A stretch of DNA of 64,000 nucleotides from Flavobacteriales bacterium (GCA_019638085.1 JAHBUL010000005.1:1-64000); one strand, 5' to 3'. Shown: positions 23,361 to 32,674, numbered from the stretch's first letter. Made by a program: numbers and translations. The notes: generated by a model from the sequence alone, not told the origin.

Positions 23361-25796
23361 ATGCGTATCTCCTGGAACTGGCTCCGCACACTGATCGACA
23401 CCGACGAACTGACGCCGCACGCTGCCGCTGATATGCTTACCAGCACCGGGCTGGAGGTTGAAAGTGTGGAGTTGGTGGAGTCCGTGCCCGGCATGCTCGC
23501 CGATGTGGTGGTAGGCGAAGTGCTCAGCTGCAGCAAGCATCCCGATGCCGATCGCCTGCAGGTCTGTTCAGTGGATATCGGCGGCGAGGAACCTTCCCAG
23601 ATCGTCTGCGGAGCGCCGAACGTGGCGGCTGGTCAGAAAGTGCTCGTAGCCACCGTTGGGGCTGAACTGCATCCGGTGGGCGGTGAACCGTTCACCATCA
23701 AGAAGGCGAAGATCCGCGGCGTGGAAAGTATGGGGATGATCTGCGCTGCCGATGAACTCGGCCTCGGTACCGAGCATGACGGCATCATGGTGGTGGATGC
23801 TTCCGCAAAAGTGGGCACGCCAGCTGCTGAGCAGTTACAGCTACAAAGTGACCAAGTGATCGAGATCGGTCTTACGCCGAACCGTTCCGATGCCTTGGGC
23901 CATTGGGGCGTGGCACGTGACCTGATCGCAGCACTCGATCACCGCACCGGTGGCACGCACAAGGTGGTGTTGCCCAATGTGGATGCTTTTAAGCAGGATG
24001 ATGATGCACGTACCGTTCCGGTGGAAGTGCAAGCCCCTGATGCTGCACCGCGTTATGCCGGGCTCACGCTCACGCACCTGCAGGTCGCGCCCTCGCCCGC
24101 GTGGTTGCAGGAGCGCCTGAAGAGTATCGGCCTGAAGCCGATCAACAACGTGGTGGACGTCACCAACTTCGTGCAGCACGAACTCGGCCAGCCTTTGCAT
24201 GCCTTCGATGCCGATAAGCTGAAGGGTGGAAAGATCGTTGTGCGAAAAGCCAAGTCAGGTGAGCATCTGATCACGTTGGATGAAAAGGACCGCACGCTCA
24301 ACACCGAGGACCTGCTGATCGCCGATGGTGAAGGCGGGGCCTGCTTGGCAGGTGTTTATGGCGGTATCGATAGTGGCGTCTCCGAAGGCACTACGGCCAT
24401 TTTCCTGGAAAGCGCCTGCTTCGAACCAGTGACGATCCGCCGCACCGCTCGCCGCCATGGATTGAACACCGATGCCTCGTTCCGCTTCGAGCGCGGCGTG
24501 GACCCGGAGATCACCGTGTATGCCCTGAAACGTGCGGCCCTGCTGCTGAAGGAAGTGGCGGGTGCGAAGGTCAGCTCAGGTATTACCGATATCGCGCAGC
24601 CGCGCAAATGGGCCGAAGTGGATCTGCATTTCGCCGCAGTGGATCGCCTCTGTGGCATGGCCATCGCGCCGGACGATGTGGTGCGCATCCTCGAGATGCT
24701 GGATTGCCGGATCAGCGAACGCACTGCACAAAAAGTACATGTGCAGATCCCGCCTTATCGCGCGGACGTGCTCCGCGAAGCCGATCTTGTGGAAGAAGTA
24801 TTACGCATCCACGGCTTCGATCGCGTGCCCATTCCGGAGCGGCTGATGATGCCTGCCGTGCAGCAGCCGGAAACCACGTCCGAAGGCTTCCGAAGGAACC
24901 TCGCACAACACTTGGCCTCACGCGGCTTCCGCGAGGTAATGACGCCTTCGCTCGTGAACGGTGTACGCACCGTGAAGTTGAAAGCGGCGGAAGAGGATGC
25001 GCTCGTTCGCTTGAAGAATCCCTTGAGCGCCGAGCTGGACGTGATGCGCCCCACCATGCTCTTCGGCCTGTTGCAAAGCGCCGCGCACAACCTCGCCCGC
25101 CAGCAGCAGCACCTGCGCTTCTTCGAGAAGGGACGCACGTACGGAACGGCCAATGGCAAGGTCTTCGAAGAAGAACGCGTCGCGCTTTTGATCACCGGAA
25201 AGCGCTGGAGCGAAAGCTGGCGCAGTGCCGACCGCAAGACCGAGCTCGCCGACGTGAAGGAAGAGCTCGAACTGCTCATCGCACGTATGGGCCTTGACAA
25301 GGGAATGGCGTACGCGGTGTCCGAGCATCCGTTGCTGGCTTCCGCCGTGGAGGTGAAGCACGGAAAGAAAGTGATCGGACTGATCGGTGAAGTGGCCCCG
25401 AACGTGTTGAAGACCTTCGATGTAGGCCAGCCCGCATGGTACGCGGAGATCCACGATGAAACGCTGGTGGCACTGCTGCGCGGAAGCCGCACTACGTATC
25501 GCGAAGTCTCCAAATTCCCCTCCGTGCGCCGCGACCTCAGCCTGCTGCTGGACCGCTCAGTGGCCTATGCGCAACTGGAGCATATCGCCTTTCAAGCCGA
25601 ACGAAAATTGCTGAAGACCGTGGACCTTTTCGACGTCTACGAAGGCGACAAGCTGCCCGCAGGCAAGAAGAGCTACGCGCTCAGCTTCATCCTGCAGGAC
25701 AACGAGAAGACCCTTACCGACGAGATGGTGGACAAGGCCATGGGACGGATCCGTGGCGCTATGGAGAAGGAAGTGGGGGCGGAGCTGCGGGGGTGA
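23361..25796 (+). CDS. pheT: Phenylalanine--tRNA ligase beta subunit
   Basis: Beta subunit of the alpha2-beta2 enzyme that charges tRNA-Phe; carries the editing site and tRNA-binding domains. Order of domains: B1 start ISWNWLRTLID, tRNA-binding EMAP-like OB domain with CSKHPDADRLQVCSVD, B3/B4 core and editing region (LTPNRSDALGHWGVARDL, VVDVTNFVQHELGQPLHAFD), B5 with YRADVLREADLVEEVLRIHG, catalytic-like B6/B7 and a C-terminal anticodon-binding FDX-ACB domain (FPSVRRDLSLLLD, then SYALSFILQDNEKTLTDEMV). The 811 residues from ATG 23361 match the usual length. pheS is not in the window. Confidence 0.96.
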   Translation: MRISWNWLRTLIDTDELTPHAAADMLTSTGLEVESVELVESVPGMLADVVVGEVLSCSKHPDADRLQVCSVDIGGEEPSQIVCGAPNVAAGQKVLVATVGAELHPVGGEPFTIKKAKIRGVESMGMICAADELGLGTEHDGIMVVDASAKVGTPAAEQLQLQSDQVIEIGLTPNRSDALGHWGVARDLIAALDHRTGGTHKVVLPNVDAFKQDDDARTVPVEVQAPDAAPRYAGLTLTHLQVAPSPAWLQERLKSIGLKPINNVVDVTNFVQHELGQPLHAFDADKLKGGKIVVRKAKSGEHLITLDEKDRTLNTEDLLIADGEGGACLAGVYGGIDSGVSEGTTAIFLESACFEPVTIRRTARRHGLNTDASFRFERGVDPEITVYALKRAALLLKEVAGAKVSSGITDIAQPRKWAEVDLHFAAVDRLCGMAIAPDDVVRILEMLDCRISERTAQKVHVQIPPYRADVLREADLVEEVLRIHGFDRVPIPERLMMPAVQQPETTSEGFRRNLAQHLASRGFREVMTPSLVNGVRTVKLKAAEEDALVRLKNPLSAELDVMRPTMLFGLLQSAAHNLARQQQHLRFFEKGRTYGTANGKVFEEERVALLITGKRWSESWRSADRKTELADVKEELELLIARMGLDKGMAYAVSEHPLLASAVEVKHGKKVIGLIGEVAPNVLKTFDVGQPAWYAEIHDETLVALLRGSRTTYREVSKFPSVRRDLSLLLDRSVAYAQLEHIAFQAERKLLKTVDLFDVYEGDKLPAGKKSYALSFILQDNEKTLTDEMVDKAMGRIRGAMEKEVGAELRG

Positions 25797-25799
25797 GGA

Positions 25800-26189
25800 T
25801 CAATCCCGCCCCACCGCCGGAACCCGATACGTAGTAGCATACCGCACAAGTGCTCGCAACGCAGGATCGATCAATTGATCGGCGGATCGGATCTTCACAT
25901 GTCGGAAGAGCTTTCCGGTACCTTCCAGCAGATGCTCCGGATCGGGTAATTCCGCGCCGTAGTTGAAGCCGAGGTTCACGTAATTCTTGGTGGGCATCAA
26001 CCAGCAGAAGTGCTCCGTGTTTTTCTTGGGGCCGGTGCCGAAGCCGGTGTTCTTCTGCTGCACCCAGACCACTTCCACCACTTCCGGAAGGATATCGTGA
26101 ATGAGCGCACGGACTTGCCGGGCCAAAGCTTTGATCGGCTCCGGATAGCTTGCTATGGCCTGCTCGAAGGGTTCCAGGTCGGTGCTCAT
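25800..26189 (-). CDS. DUF1801 protein
   Basis: A 129-residue cytoplasmic protein. The pattern ALARQVRALIHDILPEVVE, FCWLMPTKNYVNLGFNYG and the later LFRHVKIRSADQL fits DUF1801 (YdhG-like, iron-chaperone/frataxin-like fold). Function in bacteria is not settled. It is convergent with pheT, with stops 3 bp apart. Start at ATG 26189; 26204 is an in-frame alternative. Confidence 0.75.
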   Translation of the reverse strand: MSTDLEPFEQAIASYPEPIKALARQVRALIHDILPEVVEVVWVQQKNTGFGTGPKKNTEHFCWLMPTKNYVNLGFNYGAELPDPEHLLEGTGKLFRHVKIRSADQLIDPALRALVRYATTYRVPAVGRD

Positions 26190-26230
26190 GATCTGTATTT
26201 CCATGGATCAGTCGTGCTCATGCTTAGCAA

Positions 26231-26719
26231 CTACGTGCTCACTTTTCCCGCAAGCCGATCGATCCGCCGCAGAACGAACCATAGCGGGATCGCACCGATA
26301 ATGCCGAAGCTGGCATCGATGCAGCGCCAGAAGAACGGGATGTCGCGAACAGGTGCCCATAGGAAGGCGAGCAGCACTACCATTCCGCAACTCCAAAGGC
26401 CCCATTCCACCACCCACCGGTTCCGCACCGGATCACGGTACGGACCAATGAAGGCCAAGGCGATCACGATGTGCGCGAACGCCAACCAGTCCGTGCCATA
26501 GAATATCATGGGATAGTGCTGGCCGATATCGGCAATGGCTGCGGCCACGGTGGAGGTCCAACTGGTCCATGGTTCGCCCCAAGGTGCGGTGATGTCGGCC
26601 ATCAGCCTGCTGCCCCATTCCAGCGGTACCGCGGTGATGCCGCTGAAGATCAACGCGGCCATGAAGAATACCAGCCAGCGGCGGATGAAGCGGAGGTCGG
26701 AACTGGTGGAGGTGGCCAT
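26231..26719 (-). CDS. Small integral membrane protein, unknown
   Basis: A 162-residue protein with about four hydrophobic segments (about 12-32, 68-90, 104-124, 133-152) and several Trp-rich loops (APWGEPWTSWTS, WVVEWGLWSCG). I do not recognise a family. It follows in the same direction upstream of the DUF1801 gene and may be cotranscribed with it. Confidence 0.6.
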   Translation of the reverse strand: MATSTSSDLRFIRRWLVFFMAALIFSGITAVPLEWGSRLMADITAPWGEPWTSWTSTVAAAIADIGQHYPMIFYGTDWLAFAHIVIALAFIGPYRDPVRNRWVVEWGLWSCGMVVLLAFLWAPVRDIPFFWRCIDASFGIIGAIPLWFVLRRIDRLAGKVST

Positions 26720-26850
26720 CGAGTGATGTTCCGAATGTAGTTTGAACATCCCAACGGGAACTGGCTTGGTGTATTTCACGACTTCATCCGAGCCTTGAAC
26801 ACATCCTCATTCCGAACCTGCTCGGGTATCGCGAATAGGCACAGCTCGGA

Positions 26851-28701
26851 TCAGCGCAACCGATACGTCAAGCTCATCATCACCCCAAGCGCGGAAGAGC
26901 GTCGTTCCAGGTCGCCACTGCTCAAGCTATTCATCAACTGGCCGCGCATCGCCGGTTCGATCCCTACGGACCACGCGGCATTGAAGCGGTAACGCACATA
27001 TGCTCTGGCGGTGTAGCCGAGCGTCAGTTCCCGGAAGGGTAGGTCAGTGAAGGGCACATAGCCTTCATTATCCGGGGCTGGTATGGCGCCGCGTCTGCCC
27101 GTGAGCAGGCCGATGGTGGGACCACCGCGCAGGCCGAGCATCCAACGGCCTTGTGTGAGGTGTGCGTCCAGCAGGATCGGTACTTCGAAATAGCTCACCC
27201 GGTTCACTTGGTCGCGAGCATCGCGCAGGTGCTCGCTGTTGGTGGTGGTGTCCGTGCCTTGTGTCAACACATTCACCGTGCTGTTTTCCGAAGTGCCCGT
27301 GAAGGTCGGTGGCGTACCGGGGAGGGTGTCCGTGATGACAAGGATCATCGTATCCACGGGCATCAGGTACCAGAAGTTGTGCAAGGTCGTGGTGTTAGCG
27401 TCGATGGCATCCGTTCGGATCCGTTCCGCATAGCTACCGTAGTGCAGCCCTGTGCCAATGCCGAAGTTCCGGCCCATATGGATCAGCTCCACACCCACAC
27501 CTAGGTTGTTCTCCTTTCCGATATCCGCGTTCCATTCGGCACTGTTCGAACCGGAATAGGTAGTGGTGGAGGAGTATGCGCCGCCCATGCCGCTGACCTC
27601 CCAAGGGGCTCGCTCGGGCACTAGTGGTGGTGGTATGACCGCTGCCGCTGCTGTGGACGCGGAATCGCTGGGCGGTGTCGGAGCATTGGCCACCACCGAC
27701 ATGCTATCGGTGGTGGCTGTATCTGCTTCTTCTACCGGCGTATGGCCGGTGCTTCCTGTTGTTGCCACTGTTCCTGTTGGTGATCCTTGCACAAGCGCGG
27801 CTAGGGGATCGGGGCTTTCAGTATGCTCAGTCGCGGTGTTCCCGGTGCCGGTCACAGTTTGTGGTGCGTTACCAGGCGTTGTATGTGCAACTTTCATTCC
27901 TGCTCCGGTGGCAATTGCCGCGTCTTTGTTGGTGGTTGGCGGCACGGCTGGCGTAGCAGTTCCACTTCCCGATGGGTCTCCTCCGTTCAGTTCTACGGAA
28001 ATTGCGTTTCCGCCGGAAGGCTGTGTTGTGGAAGCCGTTGTCGGCTGGGTAGTGCTCGTAGAGGTTTCGTTCGTTGAGGTCGTTGGAACCGAAGCATTGT
28101 TCGGTGTCGCAGCGGAAGGCTCGGCGTTCGCGGGGTTCCGGGCCGTAATGTTCTTTTCGATCGGGAGAGCCGCTTGTGTGTTGATCGGCACTTTCTTTTT
28201 GGAGAGAACAGGGGTGGTTAGAATGGCTTCGCTCGTGTTTTGTTCTTCTTCTTTCCGAGCATAGCTCTTTACGGCTGCTGCGTGTACGCTAGGGCGTGCC
28301 TCCGCTGATCGGTCCACGGGATGGACCGCAATGGAATTGGTGGACGGGGCCTTCGCAACCGTGGCTGCCGCTGGCCCATTTGCTTCCGATGTGCCGTCAA
28401 CCGGAGTACTCGTTTCGTTTTGTACGGGTTGATCAAGGGCGATCACCCCCATGGAAGGAGGTGCAGCTTGTTCAAGGGAAGCAATGGCTTCTTCTGCACC
28501 GCTAGATCTTGTCCCATACCACACCAGTCCACTTATCAGCAACAGCACGGCAGCACCGGTGATCCATTTGGCCCCGTTACGGCCGCCACGTGCCGCATCG
28601 ATCTGCTTGCGGGCATCCTGCCAATCCGCTTCCGCGAAGGGGAAGGCGCGCTCCTCCAACTTGCGTCGGGCCAGCTCGTCGAACTCTTCATTAAGGCTCA
28701 T
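26851..28701 (-). CDS. Membrane-anchored protein with disordered linker and C-terminal beta-barrel
   Basis: A 616-residue protein of unusual build. Residues 1-45 are charged and cytoplasmic-like. Residues about 47-65 (ITGAAVLLLISGLVWYG) form one transmembrane helix. About 70-380 is low-complexity, rich in Thr, Ser, Pro, Ala and Gly. About 385-616 resembles an outer-membrane beta-barrel (PorT-like), with glycine/aromatic strands such as LGVGVELIHMGRNFGIGTGLHYG and LMSLTYRLR-type endings. Its start codon overlaps the stop of the ECF sigma gene (ATGA), so the two are coupled. This suggests an anti-sigma or sensor role in which one chain links both membranes. I infer this from layout only. Confidence 0.7.
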   Translation of the reverse strand: MSLNEEFDELARRKLEERAFPFAEADWQDARKQIDAARGGRNGAKWITGAAVLLLISGLVWYGTRSSGAEEAIASLEQAAPPSMGVIALDQPVQNETSTPVDGTSEANGPAAATVAKAPSTNSIAVHPVDRSAEARPSVHAAAVKSYARKEEEQNTSEAILTTPVLSKKKVPINTQAALPIEKNITARNPANAEPSAATPNNASVPTTSTNETSTSTTQPTTASTTQPSGGNAISVELNGGDPSGSGTATPAVPPTTNKDAAIATGAGMKVAHTTPGNAPQTVTGTGNTATEHTESPDPLAALVQGSPTGTVATTGSTGHTPVEEADTATTDSMSVVANAPTPPSDSASTAAAAVIPPPLVPERAPWEVSGMGGAYSSTTTYSGSNSAEWNADIGKENNLGVGVELIHMGRNFGIGTGLHYGSYAERIRTDAIDANTTTLHNFWYLMPVDTMILVITDTLPGTPPTFTGTSENSTVNVLTQGTDTTTNSEHLRDARDQVNRVSYFEVPILLDAHLTQGRWMLGLRGGPTIGLLTGRRGAIPAPDNEGYVPFTDLPFRELTLGYTARAYVRYRFNAAWSVGIEPAMRGQLMNSLSSGDLERRSSALGVMMSLTYRLR

Positions 28702-29264
28702 CCTTGTGCGGTTTTTACGGTGGCGGCGGATCCGACCATTTGTGCGATGGCGCTTTGCAGCGTTTGTCTGGCGTGTGAAACGTGCCACTTCGAGGTACCC
28801 GCGCTGATGCCGAGCATTTCGCCGATCTCCGCATGGCTGAAACCGTCGATGGCGAACAGGTTGAACACCTTGCGGGACATCTCCGGCACGCGTTGCAGTA
28901 GCTCCGCGAAGGCTTCGGCCTCCATCTGCCGCAGGTAATTGTTCACCTCTGAACCTACATGCTCATTCACCGGGACGTCCATTGTTTCGTGTGCTTTGCG
29001 TTCGCGCTCCTTGCGGAAATTGTCGATCACTGTGTTGATCATGATCCGGCGTGTCCAAACTTCAAAGGGGACTTCCGGCTTTCGCTTTTTCAAGTTCAGC
29101 AGCACCTTCAGAAAGCCCTCGTTCATCCGTGCCGAAGCATCCTGGCGGTTGCGTTCGTAGCGGGAGCAGATGGACATCATCATCGGGTACAGCGTTTTGT
29201 ACAGTTCCTGTTCAGCCCGCGGATCCCTGCGGAGGCAATCGGTTATGAGGTTTTCAGGGACCAT
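28698..29264 (-). CDS. ECF-type RNA polymerase sigma factor
   Basis: A 188-residue sigma-70 family factor of the extracytoplasmic-function class. Region 2 (about 15-90) includes YERNRQDASARMNEGFLKVLLNL and WTRRIMINTVIDNFRKE. Region 4 (about 125-175) includes LLQRVPEMSRKVFNLFAIDGFSHAEIGEMLGISAGTSK, here quoted in two parts: VFNLFAIDGFSHAEIGEML and GISAGTSKWHVSHARQTL, the helix-turn-helix. It overlaps the downstream membrane-barrel gene by four bases. A strong -7 box lies at 29309-29316, so it is transcribed by the housekeeping sigma rather than only by itself. Confidence 0.93.
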   Translation of the reverse strand: MVPENLITDCLRRDPRAEQELYKTLYPMMMSICSRYERNRQDASARMNEGFLKVLLNLKKRKPEVPFEVWTRRIMINTVIDNFRKERERKAHETMDVPVNEHVGSEVNNYLRQMEAEAFAELLQRVPEMSRKVFNLFAIDGFSHAEIGEMLGISAGTSKWHVSHARQTLQSAIAQMVGSAATVKTAQG

Positions 29265-29277
29265 GGGCGTTAGCCGG

Positions 29278-29307
29278 AAGGGTGTCCGCCATTTCGCGAA
29301 CACCCTT
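29278..29307 (-). terminator. Hairpin between T9SS cargo gene and sigma gene
   Basis: Stem AAGGGTGTYCGC paired with GCGAACACCCTT, loop about 6 nt. It lies just after the stop of the minus-strand gene at 29328 and could end that transcript. It also lies at the expected 5' end of the sigma-factor mRNA. The T-run is weak. Confidence 0.5.
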
Positions 29308-29308
29308 C

Positions 29309-29316
29309 CAAAGCTA
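29309..29316 (-). promoter_or_regulatory. -7 box TAGCTTTG for the ECF sigma gene
   Basis: Exact TAnnTTTG match on the minus strand, 44 bp upstream of the sigma-factor ATG. Confidence 0.55.
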
Positions 29317-29327
29317 TCGTGCTGTGC

Positions 29328-31004
29328 TTATTGCACTTTCAGAAAGCGCTTCGTCACGCTCTTCGCACCATTGCCGATGCGCACCACGTACAGGCCCTGT
29401 TCCAATTTGTCCGTCGGGATCCGCAAGGTGTTCCCGCCGTTGGTAATGCTGCGGCTTTCGCTGATCACCGTGCGGCCGCTGGGGTCGATCACGGTCACCT
29501 GTGCCGCTCCGATCATGCTGTTGTTGAAGGAGATGTTCAGCGCATCGTTCACAGGGTTCGGCCACACCTTAAGGTCGGTGAAAGCGGGGATCTCCGAGAT
29601 GCTCGTGGGGATCTGCTGGATCACGTTGAGCGTAAAGCCGCCCGATCGTGCTCCGGAGGAACTCGCTTCGCCCGCAATGCCATGGTCTCCACCGATCACC
29701 AGCTGGTTCAGCATGCCATCAGCATCCACGCTTACACTGTCGCAGTAGGTGTCGGTGCAGTTTCCTGATGTCATCGTGAGGCAAAGCAACCAAGGGCCGT
29801 CGCTACCATACACATGCGTTGGGTAAGCGTCGGTGGAACTGGTGCCGTCACCGAAGTCCCAAGTGAACTGGAAGTTGCCGTTGCCGCCGCTACTGAGGTT
29901 CCACACCCAGACCTCATTGGGGATCGGCTCCACGCCAGTAGCCGTACTGTCATAGGCTTGGATGACCCAGTAGTCGGCCGTGCAGCTCGTGCTGCTTGAG
30001 TCATCCACGCATATGCAGGCGGCGCTCCATGTACCATTGCCTATGGCAGGGGTGCTGCATGGCGTGCCGGGTTGGGCAGGGCCGTTGGGAACACCGAGAC
30101 AGTCGAGATTATTGGTCTGGCAGATGCAGTTGGCGTCCCAAATGCCCGTGAAGAAGCCACCTCCAGTTGAGTCCGCGCAGGCCGTGCCGGGCAGGTTCGG
30201 GCCGCCGATGATGCCGAGGCAATCCTCCTGCCCTCCCCCTTGGCCCTCGCATTGGCAGGCAGCGGACCATATGTCATTGGAGGTAGCGGGGTTACCATCA
30301 TCGCAGGGAGTACCTACAGTGGCCGGGCCCCAAAGCACGTTTTGGCAATCATACCAGATCGGATCGGTCGAAATGAACCCCATACTGTCCACCACCAGTG
30401 AGTCGCAATGCATGCTCGTACAGGTACCGGCCGATATGGTCAGGCAGATGTCGTACAAGCCGGGTTGGCTGAAGGTGAAGGTGGGCTCCGGGTCCGTACT
30501 GGAGCTTCCGTCCGGCAACCACCACTGGAAGATGATCGGGGCCGGACCCGTGCTCAGGTTCGTGGTAGTGATCTGCCACGGGATCAGGTCGTTGCCGCTC
30601 GTGGCTTGTTGCGCGACAAAAGCGGCTTGACAATTTCCGCCCCCGCCGCCGCAACTGATGTCGATCACCACGCTGGCGGTGGAGTCCAGTGCATTATTGA
30701 TGGCATACGAGCCGGTGTTGTACTGCATGGCACCAGCGCAGGGCGTGCCTACTTGGAACCAGCCCTGCCAGGAGTCCATGATCATGGTCACGGAATAGCT
30801 GCAATTGGAGTCCAGCGGTACATCAATACTGAAGTTGGGCAGGGTGCCCTGCACCGAGGTGATGTTCACTGAGCTATTGGCAGGGCTACACGGAGTGACC
30901 TCGCCGGAGATCGTAACCGCGAAGGGCGGTGTGGGCTGAGCGAAGGCCATGCTTCCGACAAGCAAGGCGGCTCCGTACAAGAGAGAGCGGAGTGGTTGGT
31001 TCAT
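29328..31004 (-). CDS. T9SS-exported protein with Cys-rich modules and PKD-like domains
   Basis: A 558-residue exported protein with a signal peptide ending GSMAFAQ and a type A T9SS sorting domain at the end (from about LKVWPNPVNDALNISF to SVTKRFLKVQ). Two PKD-like segments carry W-x-FGDGTSSTDAYPTHVYG or the related WWLPDGSSSTDPEPTFTFS. Between them are three modules of the form C-x-GPA-x-PGTPC-x(n)-W-x-A-x-C-x-C, which I recall from other Bacteroidota surface proteins. Paralogous to the next gene upstream: the N-terminal domain and the VDSMG/VDADG spacer phrases correspond. A substrate or ligand cannot be named. Confidence 0.85.
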   Translation of the reverse strand: MNQPLRSLLYGAALLVGSMAFAQPTPPFAVTISGEVTPCSPANSSVNITSVQGTLPNFSIDVPLDSNCSYSVTMIMDSWQGWFQVGTPCAGAMQYNTGSYAINNALDSTASVVIDISCGGGGGNCQAAFVAQQATSGNDLIPWQITTTNLSTGPAPIIFQWWLPDGSSSTDPEPTFTFSQPGLYDICLTISAGTCTSMHCDSLVVDSMGFISTDPIWYDCQNVLWGPATVGTPCDDGNPATSNDIWSAACQCEGQGGGQEDCLGIIGGPNLPGTACADSTGGGFFTGIWDANCICQTNNLDCLGVPNGPAQPGTPCSTPAIGNGTWSAACICVDDSSSTSCTADYWVIQAYDSTATGVEPIPNEVWVWNLSSGGNGNFQFTWDFGDGTSSTDAYPTHVYGSDGPWLLCLTMTSGNCTDTYCDSVSVDADGMLNQLVIGGDHGIAGEASSSGARSGGFTLNVIQQIPTSISEIPAFTDLKVWPNPVNDALNISFNNSMIGAAQVTVIDPSGRTVISESRSITNGGNTLRIPTDKLEQGLYVVRIGNGAKSVTKRFLKVQ

Positions 31005-31126
31005 GGTGGCGTGGTTTTGTTTGTTGGTTGTGTGCACTCCTATACACGCAGGGAACGGTGATGGGGTTGGGTGCAAGGTGAAAAATACTCCGGTTGGTAT
31101 CCATGTCCCGTACATGAAAATGAAAA

Positions 31127-31152
31127 GGGTGCCTGCAAATGCGCAAGCACCC
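31127..31152 (-). terminator. Terminator of the 31173 gene
   Basis: Stem GGGTGC/GCACCC with a 14-nt loop, followed on the minus strand by TTTTCATTTT, 20 bp after the stop codon. Confidence 0.7.
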
Positions 31153-31172
31153 CTCCCAAAGTATCGATTTGA

Positions 31173-32468
31173 TCAACGGACCTTCAGGAACCGTTGCGAT
31201 ATGCTATGCGTGTTGTTCGCGATCCGCAACAAGTACAAACCATCATTCAGCGTTGCGGTATGCAGCTGGATCGTGCTGTTTCCCCCGGTAACTACATGAT
31301 CCTCGCTCAACACGGTGCGTCCGCTCAGGTCGATCACGGTGATGGTCACATTGCTGGTGTGGCCGCTGTTCAATGTGATGTTCAATTCATCTTGCACGGG
31401 ATTCGGCCAAAGCTTCAGATCAATAAGGGCTGGTAATTCCTCCACTGCCGTTGGGAGGGCTTGAAGCACATTCAACGTAAAGCCATCCGAGCGAGCGCCT
31501 TCATCCGAGCTTATAGGATGCCCGCCGTCGATCATCATGCCGTTCAGGAGGCCTGCCTCATCCACGCCTACCGTATCACAGAACGTGTCCGAGCAACTTC
31601 CGTTGCTGATGGTAAGGCACAGCTCGTATGGCCCGGGCCCAGCGTATTGGTGTGTGGGATAAGTTTCCGTGGAAGTGTTGCCATCACCGAAGTCCCAGGC
31701 GTACGCATCGATCCCATCGCTCGCTGCGCTTAGGTCCAGCACCCAAACTTCATTTGGAATAGGTGCCAGGAAATTACCGCCATTGGAAGTGTCGCCATAA
31801 GCTTGCACCAACCAGAATCCCGCGAGGCACGGAATGGGTCCTGTGGGATTGATGGTGCCGTCCGATCCAACGATGACCGTATCGCAGGCCACACTGCTGC
31901 AGCCGGTGGCATCGGAGACCTGCATGCAAACACCGTATGCGCCGGGACCACTGAATGTGAACGTGGGACTGGGGCCGATGCTGATCGTGCCATTGGGAAG
32001 CAACCAACCGGTGGTGTAAGGTGGTGTACCACCCGTAGAACAACTGTTGAATTGCGCTGTGAAGGGCGCGCTGCCTTGGGCGACGGAGATGCAGGCTTGG
32101 CAGGAAGAAGAAGTGTCCGTACCGCAAGCCAGCTGTAAGGCGATGGCCATGGTATCACCGGGGTTGCTCATTGCATAGGTGGTGGAATCGGCGGTCACCG
32201 TGCCATTCCCACATGTGGTGAAAGCGAGGATACCACCGCTAGGTGAATCCAAGTGGAAGGTGGCATTGAATGAACAGTCCGCAGCAACCGTTGGCGTTGC
32301 GGTTTGTGCGGGCAACGTACCGGGCATGGTCTGCACAGTGATCACTTGTCCGGTAACACAGCCATCCAGCTGGCCGGAAACCTGCACCGTATAAGGTGCT
32401 TGGGCATGGATGCTGCCAAGGAGCAACACGGCTACACCGAGAAAATGGAGGCGTAAGGATGGAAGCAT
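31173..32468 (-). CDS. T9SS-exported PKD-domain protein
   Basis: A 431-residue paralog of the adjacent downstream gene without its Cys-rich modules. Signal peptide ends GSIHAQ. The N-terminal domain starts APYTVQVSGQLDGCVTGQVI, then come a PKD-like segment (TTGWLLPNGTISIGPSPTFTF) and a second with YAWDFGDGNTSTETYPTHQY. A type A sorting domain begins at LKLWPNPVQDELNITL and ends SQRFLKVR. The matching order of domains and the side-by-side position indicate tandem duplication. Expected to be secreted and attached at the cell surface by PorU/PorV. Confidence 0.85.
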   Translation of the reverse strand: MLPSLRLHFLGVAVLLLGSIHAQAPYTVQVSGQLDGCVTGQVITVQTMPGTLPAQTATPTVAADCSFNATFHLDSPSGGILAFTTCGNGTVTADSTTYAMSNPGDTMAIALQLACGTDTSSSCQACISVAQGSAPFTAQFNSCSTGGTPPYTTGWLLPNGTISIGPSPTFTFSGPGAYGVCMQVSDATGCSSVACDTVIVGSDGTINPTGPIPCLAGFWLVQAYGDTSNGGNFLAPIPNEVWVLDLSAASDGIDAYAWDFGDGNTSTETYPTHQYAGPGPYELCLTISNGSCSDTFCDTVGVDEAGLLNGMMIDGGHPISSDEGARSDGFTLNVLQALPTAVEELPALIDLKLWPNPVQDELNITLNSGHTSNVTITVIDLSGRTVLSEDHVVTGGNSTIQLHTATLNDGLYLLRIANNTHSISQRFLKVR

Positions 32469-32607
32469 GGGGACGGGTTTTGGGTGGGACAAAAGGAAGG
32501 CGCCAACATCGAAGGTAAGGTAGTTGAAGCGCGATGGGGGATTTTATGCGAGAGAATTGCCGCACTATATACATGTCCAACGGGAGCCCACCTGCTTGGT
32601 TGGCAAC

Positions 32608-32638
32608 CGGGATTCCGGGTCAGGCCCGGAATGACGGA
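32608..32638. repeat. REP-like palindrome (ATTCCGGG..CCCGGAAT)
   Basis: Perfect 8-bp stem ATTCCGGG (32612-32619) and CCCGGAAT (32625-32632) with a 5-nt loop. A diverged copy with ATCCCGGGTCATGCCCG lies at about 33762-33780. Confidence 0.6.
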
Positions 32639-32666
32639 TTGTCGCCGTTGAGGATGTTTGTAGACG

Positions 32667-32674
32667 TATCTTTA
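32667..32674 (+). promoter_or_regulatory. -7 box TATCTTTA
   Basis: Seven of eight match to TAnnTTTG, ending 10 bp before the ATG at 32685, implying a very short leader. Confidence 0.4.

Noticed and set aside
26940..26970. tRNA-like TpsiC sequence GGTTCGATCC
   Set aside because: It lies inside a coding region and no acceptor or anticodon stem can be formed around it.
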